Origin: Paenibacillus castaneae
GTDB lineage: Bacteria; Bacillota; Bacilli; Paenibacillales; Paenibacillaceae
Direction of reading: 5' to 3'
NCBI RefSeq assembly: GCF_002884445.1
Contig: NZ_KZ614144.1
Location: 4,942,094-5,006,093, forward strand
Length of the DNA: 64,000 nucleotides
The notes beneath the pieces are model-generated. The model was not told the DNA's origin. It saw only the letters and a list, made by a program, of their open reading frames with translations, and did no database searches. A program made the translations under genes and the position numbers. Shown here piece after piece: positions 1-9,394 of this stretch; position 1 is the first letter of the stretch, and every line of letters begins with the position of its first letter.

Positions 1-921
1 AGAGCTGTTATTGCGAGCCGCGTTAATGTGGAATTGCATCGCCCAGCCGTGCTCCGCATACAAGCGGCCCAAGTAGAGCAGCGTATACGTTTTGTACTGC
101 TTCTCTTCCTCTAGGCTAACTTCCTCGCCTTTCAACGCTTTGGCAAAAATAGCTGCCGCCTCATCCTTCGTTGACTCCGCGTAAGCAACATAATCTAGCG
201 CATGGTCGGAAACCTTGCAGCCTACTTCATAGAAGAATGCTACTCTGGCCGCAAGCGCGTCCAGCAGCGCATCATAGCTGTTCATTGGCTGATTCGACAC
301 AGCTTCAAGCTTTCCAAGCCATTCAAGGAAGGTTGGTCTGTTAATTTCAAGCGCCTTGTCGGGACGGAATGAAGGCAGCACCTGTACGTCAAAATCAGCT
401 AGTCCCTTAATTGCGATATGGTACTCCAGCGAGTCAACCGGATCATCCGTTGTACAAATGACTTCTACATTAGACATTTTGATCAAATCACGCGCATTAA
501 AGCTGCCGCTTGTCAGCTTTGCGTTAACCTGATCCCATATCGACTTCGCATTCTTCTCATTTATAAGCTCATCTACGCCGAAGTAACGGCGCAGCTCCAA
601 GTGTGACCACTGGTAGAGCGGATTGCCAATCGTTTGTGGAACTGTCTTCGCCCAAGCCTCGAAGCGTTCATAATCGGATACCCCTTCGCCGCCGGTTATA
701 TAACGTTCCTCTACTCCGTTCGCGCGCAGCGCCCGCCATTTGTAGTGATCGCCGTACAGCCATGCTTCCGTAAGGTTCGCAAAGCTAGTATTCTCGAAAA
801 TTTGCTGCGGACTTAAATGGCAGTGATAGTCAATAATAGGCATTTCTTTCGCATAATCATGGTACAAACGTATAGCCGTTTCATTCGAAAGCAAAAAATG
901 TTCATCCATAAATGGCTTCAC
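1..921 (-). CDS. uxaC: Glucuronate (uronate) isomerase, N-terminal two thirds; continues past the left edge
   Basis: Uronate isomerase interconverts D-glucuronate/D-fructuronate and D-galacturonate/D-tagaturonate in the cytoplasm, the first step of hexuronate breakdown. The frame is open from the GTG at 921 to base 1 (307 codons); the family is about 465-470 residues, so roughly the last third lies outside the window. It begins VKPFMDEHFLLSNETAIRLY and carries the metal-binding HxH of the amidohydrolase fold (DYHCH, H33 and H35). It also has the family-typical TTDDP stretch and NPLYQWSHLEL. GTG is chosen because a G-rich stretch lies about 9 bases upstream and the family homology begins at that codon. 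It starts 20 bases after the stop of the Gfo/Idh gene at 942-2234, so the two are probably co-transcribed. The family assignment is confident. Confidence 0.93.
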   Translation of the reverse strand, partial: MKPFMDEHFLLSNETAIRLYHDYAKEMPIIDYHCHLSPQQIFENTSFANLTEAWLYGDHYKWRALRANGVEERYITGGEGVSDYERFEAWAKTVPQTIGNPLYQWSHLELRRYFGVDELINEKNAKSIWDQVNAKLTSGSFNARDLIKMSNVEVICTTDDPVDSLEYHIAIKGLADFDVQVLPSFRPDKALEINRPTFLEWLGKLEAVSNQPMNSYDALLDALAARVAFFYEVGCKVSDHALDYVAYAESTKDEAAAIFAKALKGEEVSLEEEKQYKTYTLLYLGRLYAEHGWAMQFHINAARNNSS

Positions 922-941
922 AACTGCATACCCCCATCCAC

Positions 942-2234
942 TTATTTGTAAAAGTGCACTAAGTCGTCGATCTGAACCGCTTTTCCTGTCTGAATGGAAC
1001 GGTTGGCCGCAATCCCCGTCAGAATCGAACGAGCTCCATCTATATGATTCGCCGCCCGGTTGAACGGATCCTCCACTGGCGTTCCGAATAAATCATTCAG
1101 CAGTACTGGATCGCCTCCGCCATGGCCGCCAACGCCTTCTTCAACATCTACCTCATACGGAGCTGCAAACATCGGGAACACTTTAATGGTCTTTTCCTTT
1201 AAAGCGCCCTCTTGGGACTTTTCGCCTCCAGAATTGACGTATGATTTCTCGACGATGTTCATTTCCAAGCGCCCTTTCGTACCGTTGAAAGCAATGCGGT
1301 ATCCTTCCCATGGCAAGTAAGCGTTCAGTGAATAGGTTAGAATAGCATTGTTTTTGTAGCGGACTAGCACGCCCATCGTATCTTCAATATTAATGCCGTC
1401 TCCGAATACGCTCTGATCGCGGCGATAGCCGTCTTCATGCTCCGCGTCCAAATACATCGCTTTTAAATGGTCATTTTTGTCCAAGTGCAGGGCAAAAGGA
1501 TCGTTCTCGGCAATCGGATTTCCCGTTGCGCGTTCATAAAACTGCGTTTCACCGCGGCCTTCTGCATTCTCACGGCCGTAGAACAGCAGATCTCCGAATG
1601 CAAATACCGACTCTGGCTGTGAGCCAATCCAGAAGTTAACGAGGTCGAAGTGATGCGTCGATTTATGCACAAGCAAACCGCCGCTGTTCGATTTGTTGCG
1701 GTGCCATCTGCGGAAGTAGTCCGCCCCATGCTCCGTATTGAGCAGCCACTCGAAATGAACGGAAGTCACCTTGCCGATCGTACCGTTTGCAATCAGCTCT
1801 CTTGCTTTCGTGTGATGCGGCGCATATCGATAGTTGAAGGTTACGCGGACATTGCGCCCTGTCCGTTCGACTGCATCCAATATTTCTTGGCATTTCTTCT
1901 CATCCACCGTCATCGGCTTCTCCGTTACTACATCGCAGCCAAGCTCAAGAGCGCGAATAATATACGTATGATGGGTGCGGTCCATGCTAGTTACAATAAC
2001 AGCATCCGGCTTCTCCGCTTCAATCATCTGGTCGAATTCATTAGATTTATATGTTCTAACCGCATTATAATTATATTTATCAACGAGGATGCTGTTCGCA
2101 TAATCCATTCGCGTTTGGTTAATATCGCAGAAAGCAAGCAGCTCGGACGTTTCTTTGAAATCGGTTGCAAGAGCACCGTAGAAAAATTCAGCCCTGCCGC
2201 CGCTGCCTACCAATACATAACGTTTCTTTGTCAT
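942..2234 (-). CDS. Gfo/Idh/MocA family oxidoreductase
   Basis: A 430-residue NAD(P)-dependent sugar or polyol dehydrogenase of the Gfo/Idh/MocA family; the exact substrate cannot be read from sequence. It has an N-terminal Rossmann fold with the glycine motif GSGGR (10-14), the family EKP motif (105-107) that supplies the conserved lysine, and a C-terminal alpha/beta substrate domain. It is longer than the usual 330-380 residues, with an insertion around residues 240-290. A good Shine-Dalgarno sequence (GGAGGAATT) precedes the ATG at 2234. uxaC follows 20 bases downstream, which hints at a role in uronate or aldonate metabolism; that is inference. It is divergent from the AraC regulator at 2367, its likely regulator. 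Confidence 0.9.
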   Translation of the reverse strand: MTKKRYVLVGSGGRAEFFYGALATDFKETSELLAFCDINQTRMDYANSILVDKYNYNAVRTYKSNEFDQMIEAEKPDAVIVTSMDRTHHTYIIRALELGCDVVTEKPMTVDEKKCQEILDAVERTGRNVRVTFNYRYAPHHTKARELIANGTIGKVTSVHFEWLLNTEHGADYFRRWHRNKSNSGGLLVHKSTHHFDLVNFWIGSQPESVFAFGDLLFYGRENAEGRGETQFYERATGNPIAENDPFALHLDKNDHLKAMYLDAEHEDGYRRDQSVFGDGINIEDTMGVLVRYKNNAILTYSLNAYLPWEGYRIAFNGTKGRLEMNIVEKSYVNSGGEKSQEGALKEKTIKVFPMFAAPYEVDVEEGVGGHGGGDPVLLNDLFGTPVEDPFNRAANHIDGARSILTGIAANRSIQTGKAVQIDDLVHFYK

Positions 2235-2366
2235 TTGTATAATTCCTCCTCCGATTTACTTAGTTCCATATTACCGCATAAGAATGATATAATTCTCGTC
2301 ATATTATGCTTATATTTTAATAAACACCGCATATCTTGCGTTTATGTAGAAGGGAGCCCATCTATT
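2235..2366. promoter_or_regulatory. Divergent promoter region between the Gfo/Idh-uxaC operon and an AraC regulator
   Basis: A 132-base AT-rich gap between two divergent genes, the usual arrangement for an AraC-type activator and its target operon. It holds the leftward Shine-Dalgarno sequence just before 2234 and the rightward AGAAGGGA just before 2367. No operator could be assigned with confidence. Confidence 0.5.
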
Positions 2367-3218
2367 ATGGTTATTCAATCAGAAAATTTCAGCTTCGGCA
2401 CAACCTCTGAGCTATACGTGGAATATATGAAGCGATCAGAACCTTTTACAATGGCGGACGAGCATTATCATGATTATTACGAAATCTATTATATGCTCTC
2501 GGGCAAGCGCATCTACTTTATACGTGATCGTACCTACTCGGTTGAGCAGGGCGATCTGGTGTTTATTAATAAAAACGAGCTTCACAAGACCATGCAAACG
2601 GGGGAAGCATCACATGAACGCGTTATTATTCATCTCGATGACTCCATGCTTCAGCAGCACGCTGCCGAGCATGCAGCATTTTTATTAACGCCATTCCAGC
2701 AGCAAGGACATATCATACGATTGCCAAGGCAAGAACAGGTGGCAGTCGAGCAGGTCATAAGAAGAATGCTTACGGAAATTGGGCAGAAGTCGACCGGTTA
2801 TGAGCTATTCCCCAGCCATGCCGTAACCGAGCTTCTATTAACTGCGGCCAGATATCTGCAGCAGCATGAGCCTGCCCCCCTCCATCACGATACTCCCATA
2901 CATGCTAAGATATCCGAGGTTATCCGCTATATAAACGCTCATATCGAAGAGCAGCTGCGGCTTGGGACGCTTGCCGAGCAATTTTTTATCAGCCCCTATT
3001 ACTTAAGCCGGATGTTTAAGGAAATGACGGGCTTCACCTTCTCTGATTATGTTGTCTTAACGCGAATTAAAGAGGCACAGAGACTGCTTCGCGAATCCAA
3101 GCTGAGCATTACAGATATAGCCGCTTCAGTCGGCTTCGATAACTTTTCTCACTTTGGCAAAATGTTCAAAAAGACAACCCGTCTCTCCCCTCGTGATTAT
3201 CGCAAGCAGTATATATAG
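2367..3218 (+). CDS. AraC family transcriptional regulator
   Basis: A 283-residue one-component regulator. The N-terminal cupin-like sensor domain contains the histidine-rich strand HYHDYYEIYY around residue 31, typical of sugar-responsive AraC proteins. The C-terminal 100 residues hold the two helix-turn-helix units of the family, from ISEVIRYINAHIEEQLRLGT to a second helix pair containing ITDIAASVGFDNFSHFGKMF, ending SPRDYRKQYI. The frame is open further upstream, but the ATG at 2367 is taken as start because AGAAGGGA lies about 13 bases before it and the family homology begins there. It is divergent from the Gfo/Idh-uxaC operon and probably controls it. The family is certain; the ligand is unknown. 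Confidence 0.92.
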   Translation: MVIQSENFSFGTTSELYVEYMKRSEPFTMADEHYHDYYEIYYMLSGKRIYFIRDRTYSVEQGDLVFINKNELHKTMQTGEASHERVIIHLDDSMLQQHAAEHAAFLLTPFQQQGHIIRLPRQEQVAVEQVIRRMLTEIGQKSTGYELFPSHAVTELLLTAARYLQQHEPAPLHHDTPIHAKISEVIRYINAHIEEQLRLGTLAEQFFISPYYLSRMFKEMTGFTFSDYVVLTRIKEAQRLLRESKLSITDIAASVGFDNFSHFGKMFKKTTRLSPRDYRKQYI

Positions 3219-3367
3219 TAAAATCAATTGTTGTCGTAATAACGTATAAATATAGTCACAAAATTGCACTAAAATTAAGATTATAAATGTGATAGATTAT
3301 ATTTGTTGTCATAAAATTATATATGCTTATTGAATACAATAACAATTGGGCTGGGAGAGATGAACCG

Positions 3368-4375
3368 ATGATTCGAATTGGTAAAATCAGCTATTGGCAT
3401 GTACATGCATGGGAGTATACAAATTATGCTCTAGAGCATCCAGATACAGAGATTGCTGCCGTTTGGGATGAGAACGAAGAGCGCGGCCAAGCAGCCGCTG
3501 ATAAGCTAGGCGTTCCTTTTCATGCAAGCCTAGACGAAATGCTTAAGAGAGACGATATTGATGCCGTTATCGTAGATGCGCCGACCACGATGCACCAAGA
3601 GGTCATGGTTGCAGCCGCAAGAGCAGGCAAGCATATTTTCACAGAGAAGGTCGTTGCACCAACACTTAAAGAAGTTAATGTTATACTAGATGAAGTAACG
3701 AAAAATAATGTAAAATTAACCGTATCGCTGCCTCGTCTAAATGATGGGTATACGCTCGCTATCCGTGACATTTTGTCACAAGGGCTGCTTGGTAAGATTA
3801 CACTCGTACGGGCTCGCCTATCGCATGGAGGCGCAATAGCCGGCTGGCTCCCTGAGCATTTCTACATCCTTGAGCAATGCGGCGGCGGTGCCTTAATCGA
3901 CTTGGGCTGTCATCCGATGTATTTGACCCGACTATTTCTGAATGAGCTGCCTACGGAGGTATCCGCTCAATTCGGTTATGTGACTGGCAAGGAAGTCGAA
4001 GATAATGCGGTGTCCATCTTATCCACTTCATCAGGCGCAGTAGGAATCGTTGAAGCTGGCTTCGTAAACAGTCACTCTCCGTTTACACTGGAAGTACATG
4101 GAACAGAAGGAACGCTGCTTTATGGCACACCTGAAGAGAAGCTGCTTCTTCGCACCTCTGCTGCCGGCGCAGAGCTTTCGGAGAAATGGACTGAACAGCC
4201 GATTCCAGCGCCAAGAGAGAATGCCTTCAATCAGTGGGTCGGACATATCCAAAATAACACGACCGCTGACGAAAATATTAGCCTAGCGGTTGATTTAACG
4301 AAGCTGATGGAAGCATCCAATCGCTCTGCCAGCGAGCATCGCGCTGTTTCATTAGACGAGCTAAGCGAAAACTAA
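3368..4375 (+). CDS. Gfo/Idh/MocA family oxidoreductase
   Basis: A 335-residue NAD(P)-dependent oxidoreductase. The N-terminus (MIRIGKISYWHVHAWEY) is a Rossmann strand whose glycine loop is unusual, with an aromatic/His stretch in place of the normal GxGxxG. The family EKP motif appears as TEKVVAP, with Pro replaced by Val. The C-terminal domain has the conserved CGGGALIDLGCHPMYL segment. The ATG at 3368 is used instead of the upstream in-frame ATG at 3323 because GGGAGAG lies at the proper distance. It is first of a rightward trio with the AraC gene at 4412 and the Gfo/Idh gene at 5392. The altered cofactor loop and EKV suggest a divergent substrate or even altered chemistry; this is inference. 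Confidence 0.88.
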   Translation: MIRIGKISYWHVHAWEYTNYALEHPDTEIAAVWDENEERGQAAADKLGVPFHASLDEMLKRDDIDAVIVDAPTTMHQEVMVAAARAGKHIFTEKVVAPTLKEVNVILDEVTKNNVKLTVSLPRLNDGYTLAIRDILSQGLLGKITLVRARLSHGGAIAGWLPEHFYILEQCGGGALIDLGCHPMYLTRLFLNELPTEVSAQFGYVTGKEVEDNAVSILSTSSGAVGIVEAGFVNSHSPFTLEVHGTEGTLLYGTPEEKLLLRTSAAGAELSEKWTEQPIPAPRENAFNQWVGHIQNNTTADENISLAVDLTKLMEASNRSASEHRAVSLDELSEN

Positions 4376-4411
4376 GCAGTATGTAATTGAATGCTCCCAG
4401 GAGGAATTGAC

Positions 4412-5359
4412 ATGCCTAATTTTCCTTATGAGGTGATGCTTGAGCGGCAGGACTCGCTCGAGCGCTTGGAGCTTCGCATTAGATGGGGAGCGTACGACAT
4501 CCATGTGCTGCGCTTCCATCTGACGCAATTTCCGCCCGGCAGAATCATCGGATTTCATAAGCATGCGGAATATGAATTTCATTTCATTCCGCAAGGCAAA
4601 GGCAAGGTCATCATTGTCGACCAGGAGTATGCGCTCAGATCTGGCATGTTCTACTTAACAGGACCAGACGTCATGCACTATCAGGAAGCCGATCAGCATG
4701 AAGCGATGGATGAGCTTTGTCTTCATGTTGACATTATCGAGCACTCCATTCAAGGCGACTGCGATGATCCATCTACTTATGATGATTGGGAAGCCTCGGA
4801 GGCTCGCGACTGCATCGAGAAATTAAAAACGCTTCCACTATTTCCGACAGCTGATCTTCACCAAGCGATGCCTCGCTTCCTCGAAGCTTATGAGGCATGC
4901 AGTGGAAATTTTGTCGGGAGCTATACGACGATTAAACAAACCGTGATACAAATTTTGCTGCGCGCCGTAAGAGCTTATGATACAGTGAAGGAGCAGAAGC
5001 AATTTCCTACTCGCGATATGAAGGCTTACCGTTATCGATTGGCAATGGAGTATATTCACGCCAACTATGACGGGTTCATTACGCTTGAGGATGTTGCAGA
5101 CAAGCTCAACTTGAGCTCAAGACATATTCAACGGCTCTTCAAGGAACTCCATCATGGACATAGCTTCAGTCGCATTCTAGAAGACATACGGTTGAATGTG
5201 GTTTGCCGCGAGCTGCAGGACAGCGAACAATCCATAGAGAAGATCGCCAAGCTTGCTGGCTTCGCGGGCGGCAACTATCTTCACGCCGTCTTTCGCAAGA
5301 AATTCGGCGTTACCCCTTCTCAATACCGGAAGAGCTCGCGCAAAAAAATATTGCAATAA
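4412..5359 (+). CDS. AraC family transcriptional regulator with N-terminal cupin
   Basis: A 315-residue regulator. The N-terminal cupin has the metal-site-like strand GFHKHAEYEFHFIPQGKG around residues 48-65, followed by a linker helix region. The C-terminal pair of AraC helix-turn-helix motifs runs from about residue 210, with the second motif near IEKIAKLAGFAGGNYLHAVF and the terminal signature GVTPSQYRKSS. The start at 4412 is chosen over the in-frame ATG at 4391 because AGGAGG sits at 4399-4404. It lies 36 bases after one Gfo/Idh gene and 32 bases before another, all rightward, so the three probably form one operon with an internal regulator. Confidence 0.9.
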   Translation: MPNFPYEVMLERQDSLERLELRIRWGAYDIHVLRFHLTQFPPGRIIGFHKHAEYEFHFIPQGKGKVIIVDQEYALRSGMFYLTGPDVMHYQEADQHEAMDELCLHVDIIEHSIQGDCDDPSTYDDWEASEARDCIEKLKTLPLFPTADLHQAMPRFLEAYEACSGNFVGSYTTIKQTVIQILLRAVRAYDTVKEQKQFPTRDMKAYRYRLAMEYIHANYDGFITLEDVADKLNLSSRHIQRLFKELHHGHSFSRILEDIRLNVVCRELQDSEQSIEKIAKLAGFAGGNYLHAVFRKKFGVTPSQYRKSSRKKILQ

Positions 5360-5391
5360 CATTTCATTTCAATCTTAGGAGGAATTTTATC

Positions 5392-6471
5392 ATGTCAAAG
5401 GTATACAAACTAGCTATTATTGGCTGTGGCGGGATCGCAAACGGCAAACATTTGCCAAGCCTCAAAAAACTAAAAAACGTTGAAATTGTTGCTTTTTGTG
5501 ATATTGTCGAGCACCGCGCTATAGAAGCAGCTGGATTATACGGCGCTGAAGGCGCTAGTGTCTACACCGATTACAAAGAGCTGCTGCAAGACTCCTCCAT
5601 TGATATCGTTCATGTATGTACACCGAATGATTCACATGCGGACATCTCCATCGATGCACTCGAAGCTGGCAAGCATGTTATGAGTGAGAAGCCTATGGCC
5701 AAAACGGCACATGACGCTCAGCGTATGGTTGATGCTGCTCGCCGCACAGGCAAAAAACTTACTGTTGGCTACAACAACCGCTTCCGTGCGGATAGCCAGC
5801 ATTTGAAGAAGCTGTGTGCAGCCGGAGAGCTTGGCGATATTTATTATGCGAAGGCGCATGCCATTCGTCGCCGCGCTGTTCCAACTTGGGGCGTGTTCCT
5901 TGATGAAGAGAAGCAAGGCGGCGGACCGCTTATCGATATCGGTACTCACGCGCTTGATTTAACGCTATGGATGCTCGACAACTATAAGCCAAAAGTCGTA
6001 CTCGGCTCTTCGTACCATAAGCTTTCACAGCGTGAGAATGCTGCAAATGCTTGGGGACCATGGGATCCTGCCAAGTTTACCGTTGAGGATTCCGCATTTG
6101 GAATGATCGTAATGGAGAATGGCGCTACAATCGTTCTTGAATCCAGCTGGGCACTTAATACACTTGAAGTTGATGAAGCGAAATGCACGTTGTCAGGTAC
6201 TGAGGGCGGCGCAGACATGAAGGATGGCCTTCGTATCAATGGCGAGCAGCATAGCCGTTTGTATACGACCAAAGTTGATTTGAACGCTGGCGGTGTAGCT
6301 TTCTATGATGGCAAATCCGAAAGCGATTCCGATCTTGAAATGAGAATGTGGCTGAAAGCGATTGATGAGGATACCGATCCAGTCGTGACGCCAGAGCAAG
6401 CATTCGTCGTTTCACAAATTCTTGAAGCAATCTACGAATCATCCAAAACCGGCAAAGCCGTATATCTATAA
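5392..6471 (+). CDS. Gfo/Idh/MocA family oxidoreductase
   Basis: A 359-residue NAD(P)-dependent dehydrogenase with a textbook Rossmann start (KLAIIGCGGIANGKHLPSL), the catalytic-lysine motif SEKPMAK near residue 102 and the C-terminal segment GGGPLIDIGTHALDLTLWML near residue 180. AGGAGG at 5377-5382 fixes the ATG at 5392; a longer in-frame reading from 5203 only overlaps the AraC gene. It is last in the 3368-6471 unit and is followed by a hairpin terminator. The substrate is unknown; the family covers sugar, inositol and sugar-acid dehydrogenases. Confidence 0.92.
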   Translation: MSKVYKLAIIGCGGIANGKHLPSLKKLKNVEIVAFCDIVEHRAIEAAGLYGAEGASVYTDYKELLQDSSIDIVHVCTPNDSHADISIDALEAGKHVMSEKPMAKTAHDAQRMVDAARRTGKKLTVGYNNRFRADSQHLKKLCAAGELGDIYYAKAHAIRRRAVPTWGVFLDEEKQGGGPLIDIGTHALDLTLWMLDNYKPKVVLGSSYHKLSQRENAANAWGPWDPAKFTVEDSAFGMIVMENGATIVLESSWALNTLEVDEAKCTLSGTEGGADMKDGLRINGEQHSRLYTTKVDLNAGGVAFYDGKSESDSDLEMRMWLKAIDEDTDPVVTPEQAFVVSQILEAIYESSKTGKAVYL

Positions 6472-6480
6472 GTCAAATAG

Positions 6481-6530
6481 AAGAGCAGCCTTGTGTGTCT
6501 GAGAAGACTCTGCAAGGCTGCTCTTTCTTT
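6481..6530 (+). terminator. Intrinsic terminator after the Gfo/Idh-AraC-Gfo/Idh operon
   Basis: Perfect 13-base inverted repeat AAGAGCAGCCTTG (6481-6493) with CAAGGCTGCTCTT (6513-6525), followed by TCTTT on the plus strand. It lies between convergent genes. Confidence 0.85.
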
Positions 6531-6538
6531 ATGAATGA

Positions 6539-8380
6539 CTATTCTATGAAGAACGATGCCAGCAAAACGACGGGCGCATTATAATCGATTGCGTACTCAT
6601 TACTCGAATAAGAGCCTCTGACGTCTAAATAGGCTTTGGCTGGGGCAAGCTTATCCTTGACTCGATCTAGATCCGGATCCCCCCCATAGCGATTTGGTCC
6701 TCCTACAACCAGACCAGGAATCAATACGCCTGTTGAAGAATTAATACGATGATGAGGCACCACCGGGAAGCGGCTGCCGATACCCGTTACGTAGCTGTAA
6801 CCGGTAGCGCTGCGTCCAAACACATGATGAAGCTGTTCAAGCGCTGCAGCTTCGTAGGTTTCATTAGGCTGCATCACATTCGCAATCATCAGCAAACACC
6901 CGTTAGCTGCTCCTGTCTTGACCGATGCCCACGTATACTCGGTCAATTTGAGCGTGTTCAAGTAGCCGTCAGCTTCCGTTTGCACAATAAGCTCATCTGC
7001 CCGGCTCGTTATGGCCTTACGAATCATAACCTTCCACTGATCTTCCGTCTTTTCTGCGTTATAATAGGCCCATTGGCCAAGCAGCTGCGTATTTCCCCAG
7101 TTGACTGCTTGCGGTGAGCGTTTGAGCAGAAAATCAAATTGCTTCGTTAGTGTATCGCTATACTTGATATCGCCTGTCGTTCGGAACAGCTCAGCTAATG
7201 CCCAGAGGCGCTCCTCTGTATCCGTTGTTTTCCCATAGCCGCCAGAGCCGTTGTCCTGTCCTGGATCTTGGCGGAACAAGGCGGATGGATTAGCTGTAAG
7301 GAAGCTTTGAGCTTTCTCAGCAGCAGCAAGCAACATTTCCGAGAATTCATGATCGAACGGTTTATAAATACGTGCGCCAAGTGCCGCAGCCCCAACAAAC
7401 TGGGCTGTCCCGTAAGAAGTAAGACCAAATACGTATCGCGTTTGCGTATCGGTATCCGGCGTTACAAACCCGGTCCACTCCGCTCCGCTCACTTTGTGAT
7501 AAACAGCTCCGTCAGCCCGCTGCATACGGAGCATCCATTCAAGCTCAACCTTCACCTCTGCCAGGACGTCAGGCATCGATTGCTGCTTCTCTAAAGACTG
7601 GAGCCCTTCAGGCAGCTTCAGCTGACCCATAGGAAATGCGCCCGGATTAAGGTCATAAGCCAGCATAATCTGTGCGACCGTCACAGCCGCAGGAGGGATA
7701 TACTTGCCATAGTCCCCTGCGTCATACCAACCGCCAGACACATCAATGACAGCTCCCTTATGAGAGACGCCATCGTCGAAGAAAATCTCCGCCTTCGCAT
7801 CCTGCGTATGTCCGGCCTTCTGCTTCAAGCCCGTTATGGGGTCATCAATATCTACACCTGCTCGCTGCAGGGTATAGGATCGCATAATGGTAGCGAGAGC
7901 AGCTTGATAAGGGTTATCTCCTATCTCGAACGGATAAGAGTTTCCAGCACCTTCTACCGCAATCTGATAGACGCCGCTCGTCTGAAACTCAGAGAAATCT
8001 GCATGCCTAACTACCTGCTGCGAAGCTTCATCCTGAATCGGATCTGTTAGAATTCCTGTAAATACCTGCTCACCACTTACGGCATCTATTAATGCAAAGG
8101 ATGCCTCCGCTGGATACTCCCCTTCCACAATGGCAAGCTTTGTGTGCTTCGTTCCATATCCAACCTGATCAACCTTCACCTTTGTGCCTACCTCCGGCTG
8201 TGCTGCTGGAGCTGCGCTTGGTTGTACAATCGAATCAGTCGGAGTTGTCGGGCTTCCCTCGTTCATAATCACATCTTTCCCGCCTTTTGATTCAGATACG
8301 AACAGAACAAGCAATCCTGCTGCTAACAAAACCATACATCCCGCAATGACGACTAGCAGAGCTTTGCGTCGTCGAAGCAT
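6539..8380 (-). CDS. Glycoside hydrolase family 9 endoglucanase with N-terminal Ig-like domain, membrane-anchored or secreted
   Basis: A 613-residue GH9 beta-1,4-glucanase-type enzyme. Residues 7-28 form a single hydrophobic segment after MLRRRK, either a signal peptide or a signal anchor. An IAGC at 12-15 resembles a lipobox, but the hydrophobic core continues past the Cys, so a lipoprotein is unlikely. A Ser/Thr/Pro/Ala-rich linker (about 40-65) leads to the CelD-type Ig-like domain (about 66-155) and the alpha/alpha-barrel. Catalytic features of GH9 are visible: GGWYDAGDYGKY (D220, D223), the VPHHR histidine motif near residue 535, and NEYAIDYNAPV with the proton-donor E595. Its start overlaps the stop of the upstream aldo/keto reductase by one base (TAATG), implying translational coupling. 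No carbohydrate-binding module or dockerin is present, unlike the large enzymes at 18.7-33 kb. Confidence 0.93.
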   Translation of the reverse strand: MLRRRKALLVVIAGCMVLLAAGLLVLFVSESKGGKDVIMNEGSPTTPTDSIVQPSAAPAAQPEVGTKVKVDQVGYGTKHTKLAIVEGEYPAEASFALIDAVSGEQVFTGILTDPIQDEASQQVVRHADFSEFQTSGVYQIAVEGAGNSYPFEIGDNPYQAALATIMRSYTLQRAGVDIDDPITGLKQKAGHTQDAKAEIFFDDGVSHKGAVIDVSGGWYDAGDYGKYIPPAAVTVAQIMLAYDLNPGAFPMGQLKLPEGLQSLEKQQSMPDVLAEVKVELEWMLRMQRADGAVYHKVSGAEWTGFVTPDTDTQTRYVFGLTSYGTAQFVGAAALGARIYKPFDHEFSEMLLAAAEKAQSFLTANPSALFRQDPGQDNGSGGYGKTTDTEERLWALAELFRTTGDIKYSDTLTKQFDFLLKRSPQAVNWGNTQLLGQWAYYNAEKTEDQWKVMIRKAITSRADELIVQTEADGYLNTLKLTEYTWASVKTGAANGCLLMIANVMQPNETYEAAALEQLHHVFGRSATGYSYVTGIGSRFPVVPHHRINSSTGVLIPGLVVGGPNRYGGDPDLDRVKDKLAPAKAYLDVRGSYSSNEYAIDYNAPVVLLASFFIE

Positions 8381-9333
8381 TAGTCAGCCAAAATAATGTC
8401 TATACGCTCGATGATGTCAGCTGTTAATTTCAGCTCGCTTGCTTTGCTATTCTCCACAATTTGCTCTGGGCGGCTAGCGCCGACTAAAGCACTTGCAACA
8501 TTAGGTTGTCTGAGCACCCATGCAATGGCAAGCTGTGCAACAGAGAAACCAAGCTCTGCTGCCAAGCCTTTAAGCTGCTCTACTCGGGATAAATGCCATT
8601 CGCTCAAGTAACCGCCTATGTACATATTGGAGCTTGCATCCAGCGCTCGGCTGCCCTGCGGTTTACCGGCTTCTCCGATGCTGTATTTTCCGGTAAGCAC
8701 GCCCTGAGCCAATGGGGAGAATACAACCTGGCTAATGCCATTCCGTTCACTTAGTGGAATAATTTCTTTTTCTATCGCCCTGTGGAACATATGATATTGC
8801 GGTTGATTGACCACGATTCGATCAAGCAAATATTTATCTGCTACTTGTAGTGCTTCTTGAATTTGGGCAGCTGTCCACTCGCTTACGCCTACATACAATA
8901 CCTTGCCTGAACGAACAAGATCCTCAATCGTTCTCAGCGTCTCATCGACAGGTGTATTTGGATCAAAGCGATGGCAATAATAAATATCGACGTAATCCAA
9001 GCCGAGCCGCTTTAAGCTGGCATTCGCCTGCTCCAAAATATGCTTCCGCGACAATCCTCTGTCATTGGGGCCATCTCCCATATCACCGTATACCTTCGTC
9101 GCAATAACATAGGACTCACGCGCATATCCGCGCAATGCTTCACCTACAACCTCCTCGGCTTTGCCCCGCATATACACATTCGCCGTATCGAAGAAATTGA
9201 TGCCTAAATCATAAGCTTGTGCAATGGTTTTGGCTGCTGTTCCGTCATCTACTGAATTACCGTAAGTCAGCCAGCTTCCAAGACTGATCTCACTCACCTT
9301 TAATCCTGTTCTTCCAAGTCTCCGATAGTTCAT
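8380..9333 (-). CDS. Aldo/keto reductase (Kv-beta-like / YhdN-type)
   Basis: A 317-residue NADPH-dependent aldo/keto reductase beginning MNYRRLGRTGLKVSEISLGS. The AKR catalytic tetrad can be followed: Asp and Tyr in FFDTANVYMRG, Lys in IATKVYG and His in YYCHRFDP. A C-terminal NADPH-binding segment (FSPLAQGVLTGKY and SALVGASRPEQIVEN) is also present. The ATG at 9333 is preferred over the in-frame ATG at 9348 because TTGGAGG lies 5 bases before it. It is part of the leftward operon 11310-6539; its stop overlaps the GH9 start. Confidence 0.93.
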   Translation of the reverse strand: MNYRRLGRTGLKVSEISLGSWLTYGNSVDDGTAAKTIAQAYDLGINFFDTANVYMRGKAEEVVGEALRGYARESYVIATKVYGDMGDGPNDRGLSRKHILEQANASLKRLGLDYVDIYYCHRFDPNTPVDETLRTIEDLVRSGKVLYVGVSEWTAAQIQEALQVADKYLLDRIVVNQPQYHMFHRAIEKEIIPLSERNGISQVVFSPLAQGVLTGKYSIGEAGKPQGSRALDASSNMYIGGYLSEWHLSRVEQLKGLAAELGFSVAQLAIAWVLRQPNVASALVGASRPEQIVENSKASELKLTADIIERIDIILAD

Positions 9334-9394
9334 AGTAGCCTCCAACATTTTTATTTTTTTGCCGCTAGTTTATTCTTTTGACTAGCTGCTCTGA

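Noticed and set aside
1650..2366. Long upstream extension of the AraC reading frame (start at 1650)
   Set aside because: It runs antisense through the Gfo/Idh gene. The AraC homology and the ribosome site both begin at 2367.
5203..5391. Upstream extension of the Gfo/Idh gene at 5392
   Set aside because: Overlaps the end of the AraC gene in another frame; AGGAGG and the Rossmann strand place the start at 5392.
6539..8380. GH9 protein as a lipoprotein (IAGC at residues 12-15)
   Set aside because: The hydrophobic core continues for about 13 residues after the Cys, which does not fit a lipobox at the end of the signal sequence.
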